A stretch of 64,000 bases of DNA from Phycomyces nitens (GCA_022702545.1 JAHRBC010000001.1:3224001-3288000), one strand, 5' to 3'; counted from the first letter of the stretch, positions 47,370 to 59,244 are shown. Numbers and translations are program-made. Notes: generated by a model from the sequence alone, not told the origin.

Positions 47370-49848
47370 CTAGCGATGCTTGGGGCTAACACGTGAAAAG
47401 GCAAACACTCCGAGAATAACAATGCCTAGAAAAGCAATGGATGCGGGCAGGATGAGTTCTTGAGGGAACCCTGTGCTCGACTCATACTCCTCTGGTTCCT
47501 CGCTTTCGTTGCGTCGAGAACTCTTTCTCTTTGAAGAACGTTTGCGGGTCGAACGAGAGGTCATTGAGGAAGTATCGTCGTCTTCTTGGCGCATTGTTCT
47601 GGAAGACACATCAGAAGGAGGCGAAAGTGAAATGACTGGTGCTGGAGGCTCTACTGTCTGCTGTGGGACTGCTACAGGGGCAGGAAAAGTTGCCATGACA
47701 GGCGTTGGAGGTGCTGTTTCAACAACGGTGACACTGGAATCATGGGCAAACAGTTTTACACGGTCCTGGCCTAGTTTGCGTGCTAGCCGGACAGCGTCCT
47801 GGACATCAGCATCTGAAGTAATCAGGACCTCATCATCCTCGTCATCCAGATATGAGATACTGAGCCATTCACCTTCTGTGTCAGAGGTAACATGCTCGCT
47901 CAGGACCTTTTGGCGGACAAGCTCCAGTAATTGAGAATGGTTAGGGGTAGAAGCAATGCGGTGTGTTTTGCCACCCTTGGTCGTGAATTTAAAGGCAAAG
48001 GAGCCATCGCCTCCATTGCCAGATGTTTTGGTAGGGCGTGTGTTGTGGGATGAGTTTGCAGACCGGTTGTCTTCGTTGTGAGCAACCATGCTGGCAGACT
48101 CGTTGGGTGATATTTCAGGGAAGCCGTGCAGTTGAGAGAACGAGATGGAGGGTTCGGGAGAGATGGCGTCCATTGTATGGTGGGTTGTGAGCATATGATG
48201 GGAGGTTGGATCCGAGAGCTGAGACTCGTTTTCAGCATGTTCAGTGGCACCAAAGCTGTCCCAGAAACGAGACCACATGGGACCTTTACTATTCATATTA
48301 GTATGATTGCTTCTAGCAGTGTTTTATGTTTTATTATTACCTTCGCCATCAGCACCTTGGATGCTGTTGATCTAATGGATCTGAATAAGTATAGAGCACC
48401 TTTAGAGATTCCCAATTTACCTGTTCCAAGGTTGCATAGGTCAACTTGAGGACATCCACGATGCCTACCACACGACCATCCTCCAATACAGGAAGATTGA
48501 GGTAATGGCCATCTATATTTATACCCGCACAATAATCCCGTGTCAGTCCTTGTCGATAGAAAACACTCCTTACTAACCATGCATCTGTCTGAGGGCGTCG
48601 ATGATAGACATATGGGGAGAGGCTGTGTCAGGGTGTGGGGTCATGACACGTACCACAGAGCAGTTTTCTGGGTTCAGGCCAGCTGCGATTACTCGCAAAA
48701 CCACATCCTTGCTAATAAATAAAACAAAGTAAATTGTCTGTCTGGAGAGTGCAAGGACTACACTTACGTTGTAAAGATTCCAGCCAGACCCTCTCGGTCA
48801 GATACCAGCACAGCAGTCGTGTGGTACTCCTTCATCAATCGGGCCACGTCTCTCACATTGACCTTTACATTGACCTGGGCAGGCAAGGATCCGTCCAGGA
48901 CAGTGTTGAGGTCAGGACAGGACATCTTATCTCTCAAAGTCTCCATATATTGAGCCAATTGGACTGGGCTGCCTGACCATTCGCGCTCCACACCCTCCAG
49001 GGCATCATAGAGTTTTCTAGATGATCCAAATGCACGTTCCATCTTATCCAAAGCCTCATAGAGACATTTTGTGATATCCAGCAGTCCAAAAATATCGCCT
49101 TCCTCATTGCACACAGGCTAACCATACATGTAAGATCAGAAATCCCACTCTTGTTTCATATTATAATAAAGCGTTTACCAGATGACGGAACCCTCGAGTG
49201 ACCATCAAATTCAAAGCATCAGTTGCAGACGTATCAGCGGTGACACACATCGGCCCGGGGGTCATGATCAGGGACACAGGCGTATGTCTAATGACAGTAA
49301 GTTTTCTCTTTTTTTTTAAAAAAAAGAATCCACAAAAATCATCATAATTACCTGGCATCCAACGATTCCGCCACCACTCGATAAGCAAGATCTTTGGCCT
49401 ATATGTTTACAAATCCAACTCAATACACAACAGCTAGTCTCAAATCAATCTACTTACAGTGAAAATGCCACTCAGGTGATCGTCTTCATCAACCACCAAA
49501 ACGCAATCACTTCGCTTGGCTGCCATGAGCTGAGAAGCTTCGATCACCAGCATGTTCTCCTTGACTGTCAGTGCCTGAGCAGGGCGCAAGGCAGACACAG
49601 TGCCAGCGATCTTGCGTGTCTGGCGAACACGAGTGGTTCCTGTCCGTTTTTTCGATAATTCTTGTTCGAGCTTCTTGCGAATGGCCTGGTAGATTGCGGG
49701 GTATTATAATCTAGTCATCATTCCATACCCTAATATTTACCTCGTCTCTTTTTGTCTGTCGCTGTCTTCCATTGTTTGTAATATCAGGAGTTTCCACCCT
49801 GGCAGTGGCAATTGCAGGCAATCTCGATCGAGAAGGTTTGGGTAGCAT
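47370..49848 (-). CDS. CBS-PB1 domain membrane protein (Mug70-like)
   Basis: It starts MLPKPSRSRLPAIATARVET at 49848. Four CBS repeats form two Bateman modules: AGTVSALRPAQALTVKENML with DCVLVVDEDDHLSGIFTAKD; TPVSLIMTPGPMCVTADTSA with FRHLPVCNEEGDIFGLLDIT; then VNVRDVARLMKEYHTTAVLV with GLAGIFTTKDVVLRVIAAGL, and VMTPHPDTASPHMSIIDALR with LNLPVLEDGRVVGVVDVLKL. Bateman modules bind adenosyl nucleotides. After a linker (MWSRFWDSFGATEHAENESQ) comes a PB1 domain, FAFKFTTKGGKTHRIASTPN with WLSISYLDDEDDEVLITSDA. A Ser/Arg-rich stretch then leads to a C-terminal membrane helix LILPASIAFLGIVILGVFAF and the tail SRVSPKHR. This order matches fungal Mug70-type proteins, whose function is poorly known. 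About eight exons are needed. Confidence 0.9.
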
Positions 49849-50103
49849 TGGTTTAGAGAAAGATGGCTAGGGCGTTGGAAGCTAAGCTACAAAAAGATGC
49901 ATGGTTTTACCCGGTGTTTCAAATAAAATGATGACAAAACAAGAAAAAATAATCCATGGGATTTGTTCGAAAAAGCATCACATAATAAAATTTAAAGAAG
50001 CATCAGTCTATTGCAAAAAAGCAAGATATTTAATTATTAGAATACTCGAGTTTTATTTATTTTTTTACAATTACAATAGATAATTGAGATTTATATATGT
50101 ATT
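49849..50103. other. Spacer upstream of the CBS-PB1 gene
   Basis: About 255 bases holding the CBS-PB1 promoter and the 3' flank of the TrpRS gene; both are on the minus strand. Nothing else is supported. Confidence 0.4.
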
Positions 50104-51685
50104 TTAATTGGGGTTGATCTTGCGGTTCTTGTCCATGAAATAAGCAACTGTTTCATCTGTAACCGCACTCTTGCGTTTCTGGAAGTCTCCAACAAAGCCT
50201 TGGAGCAATTCAATGCAGGTCTTCTTCAATTCGCCTGTCATAATCTCGCCAGACTTGTATGACTATATTCGAGCCAGATCAGAACCTCAACGGTACCATT
50301 AGACCCATTGTAACTTACATCGTGAATACGCTTCAATTCCACATCATCCTCCAAGAAGAAGCTCAGGTACTGATACGAGACATCGACATCAGGGTTTCCA
50401 CCGTTGGCTCTGTGCTCCTCAACAGTGACTCCTCCACCCGAGAATGCGTACTTGTTGATCTACAGCACATCATCATCATAATCATAATCATTAGAAGCTA
50501 GTCTCATATTTGGATCTGAACCTTTACCTTGTTCTTGATCTGGTTGGGAGTGTCGGTCATAAAGATGGCAGAGGAGTCAATGGAAGCGCTCATCTTTGTC
50601 TGGGGGCCCTGAAGAGCAGGGAAGAACTTGGCATGGATGAGGGATGGCTTGGGGTATTTAAGGCGTTTAGCCACATCACGAGTCAAACGGAAGTAAGGGT
50701 CCTGATCAATTGCACAAGGAATCAAGCAGGGGATGTCCTTGGCTCCACCGAAAATATGGGGGAAAGAGTTGGAGAAAGAAGGAGCAGCCTGGACAGACAC
50801 AAAGTGCAACTTGCCCACATTGTCACTTGAAAAAAAAAAATACATTTAAGTATGTCTGATACTTTCAAAATGTCCTTACCTGTCATTGAATCCAAAGGTA
50901 GCTTTGGACTGGTTGGAAGTAATGCAACGAGAGATACGGACTACGTTGTGGTAGAAAGCTCCACTAAAATACACTGGTTAGCTTTCTCATGGCCATAATA
51001 ATCCAAAAGATATTTACCCCATGTAATCCAAGTTGGAAAAGATAAAGGTCTTTTCGGGATTAAAGCCACAAGCAATGATATCCTTTGCATTTTGGTAAGC
51101 AAACTGGTTGCACTTTTCCACTGTCAAATCAGCCTTGAACAAGAACTTCTCGTCGTCAGTCAACTGAATCACAAGAGGAACATCAAACACATCCTGAAGC
51201 CACCTAAATAATGCCTTTATCAGCATCATATTGAGTCCATAGTGTCAAATTAGCCAACTCACTTGCAGAAAACAAAAGGAATCATGTGTCCCAAATGCAT
51301 AGAAGCACTTGAAGGACCACGACCGGTGTACAAGAAAAAGGGCTTCTTTTGCTCATAACGATCCAAGATACGGGTAAATTCTCTATGGGATATATTATAA
51401 GACTCATTCCATCAATCTATGTATTCATTACCTGTGAGAGAAGAATGTGCCACGTCTCAACAAGACATGGGGTTTCTTACCCGTCAAGGTCTCGAAGCGC
51501 TTCAAGAGAGCCTCATCGATACGCGAAGTACCAAACTGATCAACCAACTTATTGTAGTCAATTGCCTGCTGAACACCATCAACTACAGCACCCTCAACCT
51601 CCCATGGAGTCACATTCTGGGAAGCTGTCTTGGATTCAACACTCAATTTGGAGATATCCTCAGTCAATGCAGCAGCTTGAGCCAT
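50104..51685 (-). CDS. WRS1: Cytosolic tryptophanyl-tRNA synthetase
   Basis: This class Ic enzyme charges tRNA-Trp for cytosolic translation. It starts [20 protein letters not shown] at 51685, without an N-terminal WHEP domain or targeting sequence. Motifs follow in order: [40 protein letters not shown] (HIGH signature HLGH), [60 protein letters not shown], and the KMSKS-equivalent KMSAS within [16 protein letters not shown]. The C-terminal domain has [40 protein letters not shown], and ends [10 protein letters not shown] at 50104-50106. The eukaryotic/archaeal-type motifs ([14 protein letters not shown]) separate it from the bacterial/mitochondrial type. About seven exons. Confidence 0.96.
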
Positions 51686-51801
51686 ATTTGCAATAAGATG
51701 AGATTGGGAATAAGATGGGTTTTGCTGGAGCGGGGCTGCGGGTGCACAGGCAAGGTTGTATGAATATGTTTAGGGTGGCTTGGATCTCTTGGTGACCAGG
51801 A

Positions 51802-52742
51802 ATGAGGCCAATGTGCTTGGGCTTCCAATCCATGACCATGGCCAGCCTAATCTTTTCCTCATCGTTTGCTCGCGTTCGCAGTGTCGTGCCTCTTCAGCGC
51901 GCCATTGTTATTGCCCAGCGTGACTTTAAGCTCAGTGTTGGGTCGATTAAGAAAGGTCAAATTGTCCAGTTTAAAGACAAGGCATGGAAGGTCCTGAATC
52001 GCGATCATTCCTCTTCAGGCAGAGGTGGAGCTGTTATCAAGGTACGCTCATATTTATGCTTCAATAGTATAAGCAATTAAAACATATACGCGGATACACA
52101 CAGATGGAACTCCAAGATATCCTCAACAGTGCCAAGATCAACGAACGATTCAAATCGTCTGATTCTCTCGAAAGTAAATAAACCAAAAACCCGACAAGGG
52201 TTTGCCAATTGTCAATGTGTTACTAATATATGTATGTATATATGTAAAAAAAAATAGTCTTGAACCTCCAGGACGAGACTCATCAATACCTTTATACTGA
52301 TGGAAACAACGTTCACTTATTGCACCCAGAGACATTTGAAGAAATTGAAATGACTCTTGACACTTGTGAAGGTGGTGAACAAGCAGCAGCTCTTTTGGAA
52401 GGTAAGACAAAATATATGCACATAACCCAACGGATATTACCTGATAATTAACTATATAAATATATATATCTTTTCATATGTTTAGATGGCATGTCCATTG
52501 CTGTCAGTTTCTTGACCACCCCTGAACTGGGTCGTCAACCAGCAACTTTCAAGTTGCCCTCTAGCCATGTCTTCACTGTAGAATCAGTGGTTGAAAGAGC
52601 TGGTCAGGCAGCCAAAGGAACAGTTTACATGACTGCTCGTTTGACCAATGGAGCAAAGCTTCAGGTGCCTGAATTTGTAAACGAAGGTGATCGCATCCTT
52701 GTTGAAGTTGAGACAATGAAGTACATGAAGCGTGAATTATAA
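51802..52742 (+). CDS. Elongation factor P, probably mitochondrial
   Basis: EF-P binds between P and E sites of bacterial-type ribosomes and rescues proline-rich stalls. The N-terminal region MTMASLIFSSSFARVRSVVP followed by LQRAIVIAQRDFKL is Arg/Ser/hydrophobic-rich without acidic residues, suiting a mitochondrial presequence. ATGs at 51802, 51832 and 51838 are in frame; 51832 or 51838 gives the most compact presequence. Domain I follows, SVGSIKKGQIVQFKDKAWKV, with the tip loop SSSGRGGAVIKMELQD. Domain II has LNLQDETHQYLYTDGNNVHL, and domain III VERAGQAAKGTVYMTARLTN followed by VPEFVNEGDRILVEVET, ending YMKREL. At the tip where E. coli has the modified Lys34 this protein has Arg, as in arginine-type EF-Ps. 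Four exons are seen. Divergent from TrpRS with 116 bases between ATGs. Confidence 0.9.
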
Positions 52743-54142
52743 AGCGTATTGGTATAGACAGTTGTTGTTTTTTTAAACAAAAAAAAAGAATGTGAATTGA
52801 AATAGATGGTTATTTTTCAAGTAAAATGTGAATAATAAGCTGGAATACCCATGATAAAAATAAATAACATTATAATGAGCTTGGTTTTACATGGTAAAAA
52901 ATGTCAAGTTTAGTTTATAATATGAATCTGAATAAACATGCTTTTTATGCGCATAGAGTATATTTAAAAATCTTTTAATACAATTGTGTGTGGGTATATC
53001 CATATTTACAGAAAAATCATCTTGAAATGGTTGTCTAGTATCGTATTTTTGGTCAGAATCAAAGTACAAAAATGAGCATATATTCTAATGAATTCAAATA
53101 TGTGTGCATTCACACTTGGATATCAACTTTTTTAAGCACTTTTCAAAAGCCCAAGACTTTTGCAAAAATGAATTTATAAAAAAATTCAAGCCACTCAATG
53201 GATAGCCATGATATTGATTAATGTATCCCACGGCTCCATTTTTAATTAAATGGCTTTAACAAAAAGTCTTAGTGTTTTAAAGATATGCTGGTAAGAGACG
53301 GTTACATAGCGGAGATAAGAATTATATTTTCCAGGGATACCGTTAAATCGACACATCGAAAAGCAAGTCACGAACAATATGAATTGTTATATTCTAGAGT
53401 CTTTTACTGGTTCAAAGTGTATTATTAAAGGGCTTTGAGTTGGTAATTTTCTTGTTAACAAAGTCTGTTCCAAGAATAATAAGACGGTTCATAGCTTGTT
53501 TCCAATATGTTGATTGTGATGCGTAAAGAGTAAACTTTTTGTTTGTAAGGGGGCGGACCTCAGATTTATTGTGGGCATCTCGTTAAAATGAGATTGAAAT
53601 TACAGAATTTGTTTCTAGTTTTCTATAGTTTTCTATGTTTTTTGTGGGGTTTTTAAATCATTGGAAGAGGAATTCAACAATGTTGATATGTCGAGAGAGA
53701 ATTCTGGTTTAAAGAGTAAAAAAGTGATTGACAACCAAAGTCTAGCAGTTGATTAATGCGTACTTTTGTGACTCGTTTTCTGGTTTGTCGATTTACTGTC
53801 ACCGATTTTCCAGTATGTCGGATGTTAAATATCATTATTTTTTACCTGCGGAGTTTTATCAAACGAAATTGAAACAAATTCGACAAAGGTCGATAGTTAA
53901 AGCTAAATGCACCATACTTTAATATTTATTTTCGTTTATTCTTCAGTCTTTATGGGTTTTCTGTATGTCATAAAAATACCATCAGCACCTACCAATAAGC
54001 AAAGAGATTTTCATCTGGATCTTAATCTTGATTCGTCCAAAAGAAACAAATTGCCTGAATTTAAAGTAGAAAAAGCCCAAAGACTTTGCAACGGAATTGG
54101 TTCTTCTTTTCCATTTCTTTTGATACCTATTCCAAGCACACA
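52743..54142. other. Gene-poor spacer
   Basis: About 1.4 kb of A+T-rich sequence. An ATG-initiated frame at 53907 overlaps the start of the ACT-domain gene in another frame and is not convincing. The bases just before 54143 (CTTTTCCATTTCTTTTGATACC) are pyrimidine-rich and may be the 5' UTR of that gene. Confidence 0.4.
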
Positions 54143-54559
54143 ATGGCTTCAATCTCTCTCAAACTCTTGCCAGACTTATTATCCGTTCATCAATTCCCTC
54201 GAAACTATAAACTTAACGCGTCTATTCTCGATCAGCCATGGTTCACATTGTCCAAAACATCCTCTGAACTCTCTCTTATCTTGCCAGCTGCCTCAAAACT
54301 AGTTGATGAGCCCCACAAAACCGAAACAGACTGGCGGTGTTTCCAAGTTGATGCACAGATGGATTTTGGGCTTGTTGGTATTCTGGCCACTATTGTGGAT
54401 CCCCTCCGAGACAACAAAATACCCGTGTTTGTGGTGAGCACCTATGACACTGATTATGTACTTGTAAAGGATGACAAGGTCGACAAAGCAGCTAGTCTAC
54501 TGATCGAACATGGAATGAAAGTATCCCAAGGAGAATCAGTGTTGAAAGACTCTATTTAG
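54143..54559 (+). CDS. Small ACT-domain protein (CASTOR/ACT_7-like)
   Basis: A single-exon gene of 138 residues starting MASISLKLLPDLLSVHQFPR. The C-terminal half has the ACT signature: DWRCFQVDAQMDFGLVGILA, TIVDPLRDNKIPVFVVSTYD, TDYVLVKDDKVDKAASLLIE. The phrase F-G-L-V-G-I-L-A with I-P-V-F-V-V-S-T-Y-D-T-D-Y-V-L-V is the pattern of the ACT_7 group, which includes animal CASTOR arginine sensors and many small uncharacterised proteins of bacteria and fungi. ACT domains bind amino acids as dimers. The preceding part EKLNAS-like segment is degenerate ACT-like at best. The ligand and partner are unknown. The frame is open upstream, but the first good ATG is 54143. Convergent with SNAPC3. Confidence 0.78.
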   Translation: MASISLKLLPDLLSVHQFPRNYKLNASILDQPWFTLSKTSSELSLILPAASKLVDEPHKTETDWRCFQVDAQMDFGLVGILATIVDPLRDNKIPVFVVSTYDTDYVLVKDDKVDKAASLLIEHGMKVSQGESVLKDSI

Positions 54560-54741
54560 ACATTTCAATTCTTATTTTATAGCTATTATTGTGATTGAAA
54601 TTTGATATTATATGTACATTATTCTTGGTTTCTTTTCTGATTTCTATAAATACAAGCGTTTGTTTGGGAAAAACAGTAGAATAACTTTGAACAAGAAAGA
54701 TATAGTAGAATAGCAAGGCCCCCTTTTGTTTTACTTACTTT

Positions 54742-56932
54742 TTATATGCCATTGTATGGAATATATTGGAAATTTGAAGTCTTTTTTCCATCTTTATCAA
54801 AATGGAATGGGCCAAAGCATTTTTCACAAAAATAACATGGTGATGATCCACTCAGAATGTCATTGAATGTGATGTACCTATTAGATAGAAAGATTTAATT
54901 ATTCGCAGCGTTTTGGTAAATATACAGATCCACTTACTTTGCAGGATATGTCAGACACATGTTGCACTTGTAGCGAACAAATTTCCATGTGTACTCAAGT
55001 CTTGGATATTGGTCAATTTTGGTCAGTTCACCCAAGCTACATAATCTAGAATACACAAGCTGTCAATATCAGTACATTGGCGGTGGCTTGTAGATTGACA
55101 AAGGAATTTTCTCAAACAGCATTACCTTATATCTCGTACCATTATCATATGATTGCAGCCATTATGATTTGTAAAGAGATATGGCTGGTTGAGTCGAAGC
55201 TTTAGTTCGCCAAATGTAACATCCTCCATTGGAAATCTAGGGTAATTAATAGCACCTGCGGGTACGACCTTTTCGATTTCTGGTCTATAGCATACATTAC
55301 TTTTTATATATATTATATTAATCAGAAAATATGTATCTCTTTTCATAAATATCTATCTATTGTACTGTTTGCCTTACTTGATGTTATCTTTGTTGCTTGG
55401 ATCTAGTCTTAGATTCTCGGGGCGTGTATCGATATAGACTGTGTTTTCAATAACAAAACTACTGGTTTTGGACGTATCTCTTGTGTTTTTATCAATTTTG
55501 CTGTTTACAAAAATATCTTTGGGGTCTACATCAGATACTGCACAATTGAGACAGTAGATAACATCCTTGAAGGTTGCTAATGTTTGACATCCAAGCACAC
55601 TAAATTCTTGAAGTAATTTACTGGGAATTTTGTGATGATAAATTGCGATATTAATCACTGTTTGCGTCGTGTTATTGTTTAGATGGGAAGTTTGTGCCTG
55701 TAGAAATGCCAATAATGCAAGTTAATATTGGAATAGGTCTTTTGCCGATTTTCAGCATCTTATTAATCACAATCTTACCTTGTGCTTTTCTTTGGACCTT
55801 TTTCGCCTTTTGGAATTCTTGATCTCTGTTTTTTTGATTTCATCCAATGTGATATTCTATGAAATAAAGCAGTGTAAGAGATATGTATATAAAATACATG
55901 CAAGCGCATTGGTATTAAGCTAATTATTCACCCCTTGTTTCATGGCAATATAGTTGAGCTGTTTGTGTTGTCTTGGAAGCAAATCTGCATTGTTATCAAG
56001 ACTACAAGGTGGTCAATATATTTTCTTTTATATATATAACCATAGAAACAGGCGAGGGTTTCTAATGTGTATTTGTTATATGCACCTTAGTGTCTTTAGT
56101 TGACTTCTCTTTATACGATTAGCCATATCGACCAGCTTTCGAGAAAGGTCTGTTTCTGGTACATCTGAATTTTCCATTATCGAGATTGCATTATCAACAG
56201 TATCGTTGTCGTCGTGGTCTTCATTTGTGACACTAGGCTCTCTGGAATTCATCTGGCTGTTTTCTGTAAATCCCGAAAGATTATCACTATTGTCAATTGT
56301 GGCATTATCGTCTGATACGCTCATGGTTTCGCTTGAACTTTTATTTGTGGCTTCTACTGATGAAGATTGTGGGGAAGAAGCTCCCAAGGATAATATTACG
56401 GCAGGTATTTGGGTCTGTGCAAGATAAACTCGTCGTTTTGGCACTTGTGGATTAATATAACAATCCTTATCGAGTTCTTTTTGGGTTTTTAAATAGATTG
56501 CTTCATCTTCTTTAGCAAGCACACGATGAGGCTCGACTGATTTGGCTTGTGGCTTTCTTTTTATAATGCGATCAGCACCATTCATTCTCCTAACTTGATT
56601 GTGAGGTACTTTATTCTCTTTTGATTCTTTGTAGCGTCGAATGTGTGTGAGAAGAGTAGGATCATTAAAGAAATCAGACGATTCTCTCATTTCTTCTGGA
56701 TTCAAGAAACTACAACAATTTGTATTTTTTGAGATAAAATAAAAATAGAGGTCGTGGATAAATGGGTTCTCGGTAGATATCCATCTAGAACTCACTTGTC
56801 AAAACAGACATGTGCTTCAAGTTCTTTAAAGTCAATTTTGGCTTCTTGGAGCTCTTGATCTCGAAAGAGCTTTTCCATGGAATGTTTGAATTCATTAGGA
56901 GTGGCCATTGAGAAGAGGTAGAGTGATGGCAT
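54742..56932 (-). CDS. SNAPC3: snRNA-activating protein complex subunit 3 (SNAPC3/SNAP50)
   Basis: SNAPC3 contacts the proximal sequence element of snRNA genes transcribed by RNA polymerases II and III. The likely start is ATG 56930-56932 (MPSLYLFS) or the in-frame ATG at 56908 (MATPNEFKHSMEKLFRD). The N-terminal half is charged and Ser-rich. The conserved C-terminal half is diagnostic: SSFVIENTVYIDTRPENLRL, FPMEDVTFGELKLRLNQPYL, HNGCNHMIMVRDIRLCSLGE, RYKCNMCLTYPAKYITFNDI, LSGSSPCYFCEKCFGPFHFD. It has the paired zinc-binding Cys/His motifs C-x2-C, C-x2-C-x2-C and H of this family. It ends SNFQYIPYNGI at 54742-54744. Eight or so exons. The start is 248 bases from the divergent small cysteine protein. 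Confidence 0.92.
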
Positions 56933-57180
56933 CTTAACAAGTGGCTCGTCTTTGTGTGCGGTGGCCAAAATTCAAAGTCACGATGACATAATGCTATACG
57001 CGCGAATTTGTATGTCTTGTGAAAAATGTAGACCCTTGCGCTTCCCCACCTTTCTCTCCCGGACAGTCTTTACGGTAAGTTGGGAGAGTATGACAATAAG
57101 GCGTATCAGTCAAAAGAGACTTTTGTTCACGTATGGTCTGTTCAAATATTGATTTTGGGTGTTTTATTGGCAATTTAGCC

Positions 57181-57497
57181 ATGTCCGATAATCAGCCCAG
57201 TGAGCTTTCTCGTTTGAATGCCTTTGTAGCAAAGGCACCTCAGGACAATTATAATATTGACCAGTACAAACATCAGTTGTGCAGACAATTGCCAAGCGGT
57301 CAAGAAGAATGTCTTAAGCTAAAGTTGGAGTGTAAGTATTAACACCGGGTTCAAGTGAACGTATAGAGAGAAATGTTGGTTGTCTGACAAGTGGTGTATT
57401 AGTTGTTGAGATGTTCTCAGAGATGCAGAAACTTGGATTCTTCTGTGCTCTTCCCATGGACCCTACCAAGACCCATATGGAGTGCCAGCGGTTATAA
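57181..57497 (+). CDS. Small cysteine-motif protein, unidentified
   Basis: Two exons (57181-57331 and 57403-57497, canonical GTAAGT donor and TTAG acceptor) encode 81 residues starting MSDNQPSELSRLNAFVAKAP. The joint falls in LKLE|FVEMFSEMQKLGFF. Four cysteines stand as C-x9-C (CRQLPSGQEEC) and, after a helix-like stretch, C-x12-C (CALPMDPTKTHMEC). The first pair fits the CX9C spacing of CHCH proteins of the mitochondrial intermembrane space; the second spacing is wider, so this is not a standard twin CX9C protein. No signal peptide or membrane segment is visible. I do not recognise a family. Splice junction quality, codon use and the divergent placement opposite SNAPC3 argue that it is real. 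Confidence 0.6.
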
Positions 57498-58022
57498 TCT
57501 ATTGTCTTTTTGAAGCTCGTCATCAAAATGTTTTTATTAGACCTTTGCATTACCCTCTCTTACTCGATTTACATCTAATACAATATACTCAAAGCAAACT
57601 CTTTTTATCGATCTTGGTTTCCTTCTCTGTATCTCCATCTACCTCTCTTGCTCGTGCTTCTTTCAAACCCCACCTTTCTTTTTTGGAAATGTCTGCGCCT
57701 TTAATGCATTGTTTGATCCTTGCTGTATTGGGCCTTGATGAGCTAGCTAAAAAGTGTTGATCTATATAATTGCTTATGCAGCAACTAGGCTTTGTAGCCA
57801 TCATTATCACAAGCTGTGTATGTGTGTGTATGTGTGTGTGTTTATGGGCCAATTTGAATAGACATAAAAAGAGTGCTGGAGCTCAACCCAAAGTTTTTAT
57901 TTTTATTACAGTATGGGGATAAAGTGGGGTTGATCGGTGTGACTGTATTTCAATTTGTCCATGGAGACTATCGAATGTGGTAGGCTCGGGCTTCCTCCTT
58001 TCACTTGAACCGATTGCCAATC
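57498..58022. other. Spacer upstream of eL39
   Basis: About 525 bases containing TG/GT-rich repeats (TGTGTATGTGTGTGTATGTG near 57815) and the presumed promoter and 5' UTR of eL39. Antisense open frames here are shadows of the repeats. Confidence 0.4.
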
Positions 58023-58460
58023 ATGGTATGTAGACCATTTGACAATCTCATCATATCCACCATCCATGCCCATTGAACGAACGAACGAACAGAGCAACAC
58101 AATAGACGACAACTGTATTTGTGTGGATGGATGGATGCATGGATGGATTGAATTAGACAAATGATTCATGGATAAATATAGCAAAATGGCTTATGATTTT
58201 ATATTTGAATATAGCCTTCCAACAAGTCATTCCGGACCAAGGTTAAGCTTGGCAAGGCCCAGAAGCAGAACCGCCCTCTCCCCCACTGGTTCCGTCTTAA
58301 GACTGACACCAAGATCCGGTAAGCACTACGGCTTAATATATTGCATCCTATTATTATTATTATTATTATTATTACACAAACTAACAATAATTTTATAATT
58401 TATTATTAAAGCTGGAACGCCAAGCGTCGCAACTGGCGTCACACCAAGTTGGGTCTTTAA
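58023..58460 (+). CDS. RPL39: 60S ribosomal protein eL39
   Basis: eL39 is a tiny basic protein lining the peptide exit tunnel. Exon 2 (58215-58318) reads [20 protein letters not shown], then [15 protein letters not shown], and exon 3 (58412-58460) finishes [15 protein letters not shown], the universally conserved eL39 sequence, with TAA at 58458-58460. The start is not in exon 2: the family begins M-P-S, and an ATG directly followed by a GTATGT donor lies at 58023-58025, so exon 1 codes only the initiator Met. This start-codon/intron arrangement is common for eL39 genes. The second intron holds an ATT run (58347-58373). The protein has 51 residues, the normal length. Convergent with ATG8. Confidence 0.93.
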
Positions 58461-58663
58461 ATGCCCAGTCTCATTACCATCAACAGTTATAACTTGTGTT
58501 TCAACATTGACAATAAGACAAGACTCTCAGAGTCAAAACCAAACCAAACCAAACAAAAAAAAACAAGAAGCAATCCCACTGCAGTTTTTATCTGTTTTTT
58601 TTTGTTTTTTTATATTTATTGATGTCGTTGGTGGTGGTGGTGTAATGTGTGGTAAGAGAAAGA

Positions 58664-59244
<581 letters not shown>

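Noticed and set aside
47473..47934. 153-codon plus-strand open frame
   Set aside because: Antisense shadow of the CBS-PB1 gene, with Ser/Ala/Thr-rich composition mirrored from it.
53907..54302. 131-codon ATG-initiated frame upstream of and overlapping the ACT-domain gene
   Set aside because: It overlaps the conserved ACT frame in another phase and has no recognisable domain.
57589..57852. Minus-strand frame upstream of eL39
   Set aside because: It depends on translation of a TG/CA repeat and has no family match.
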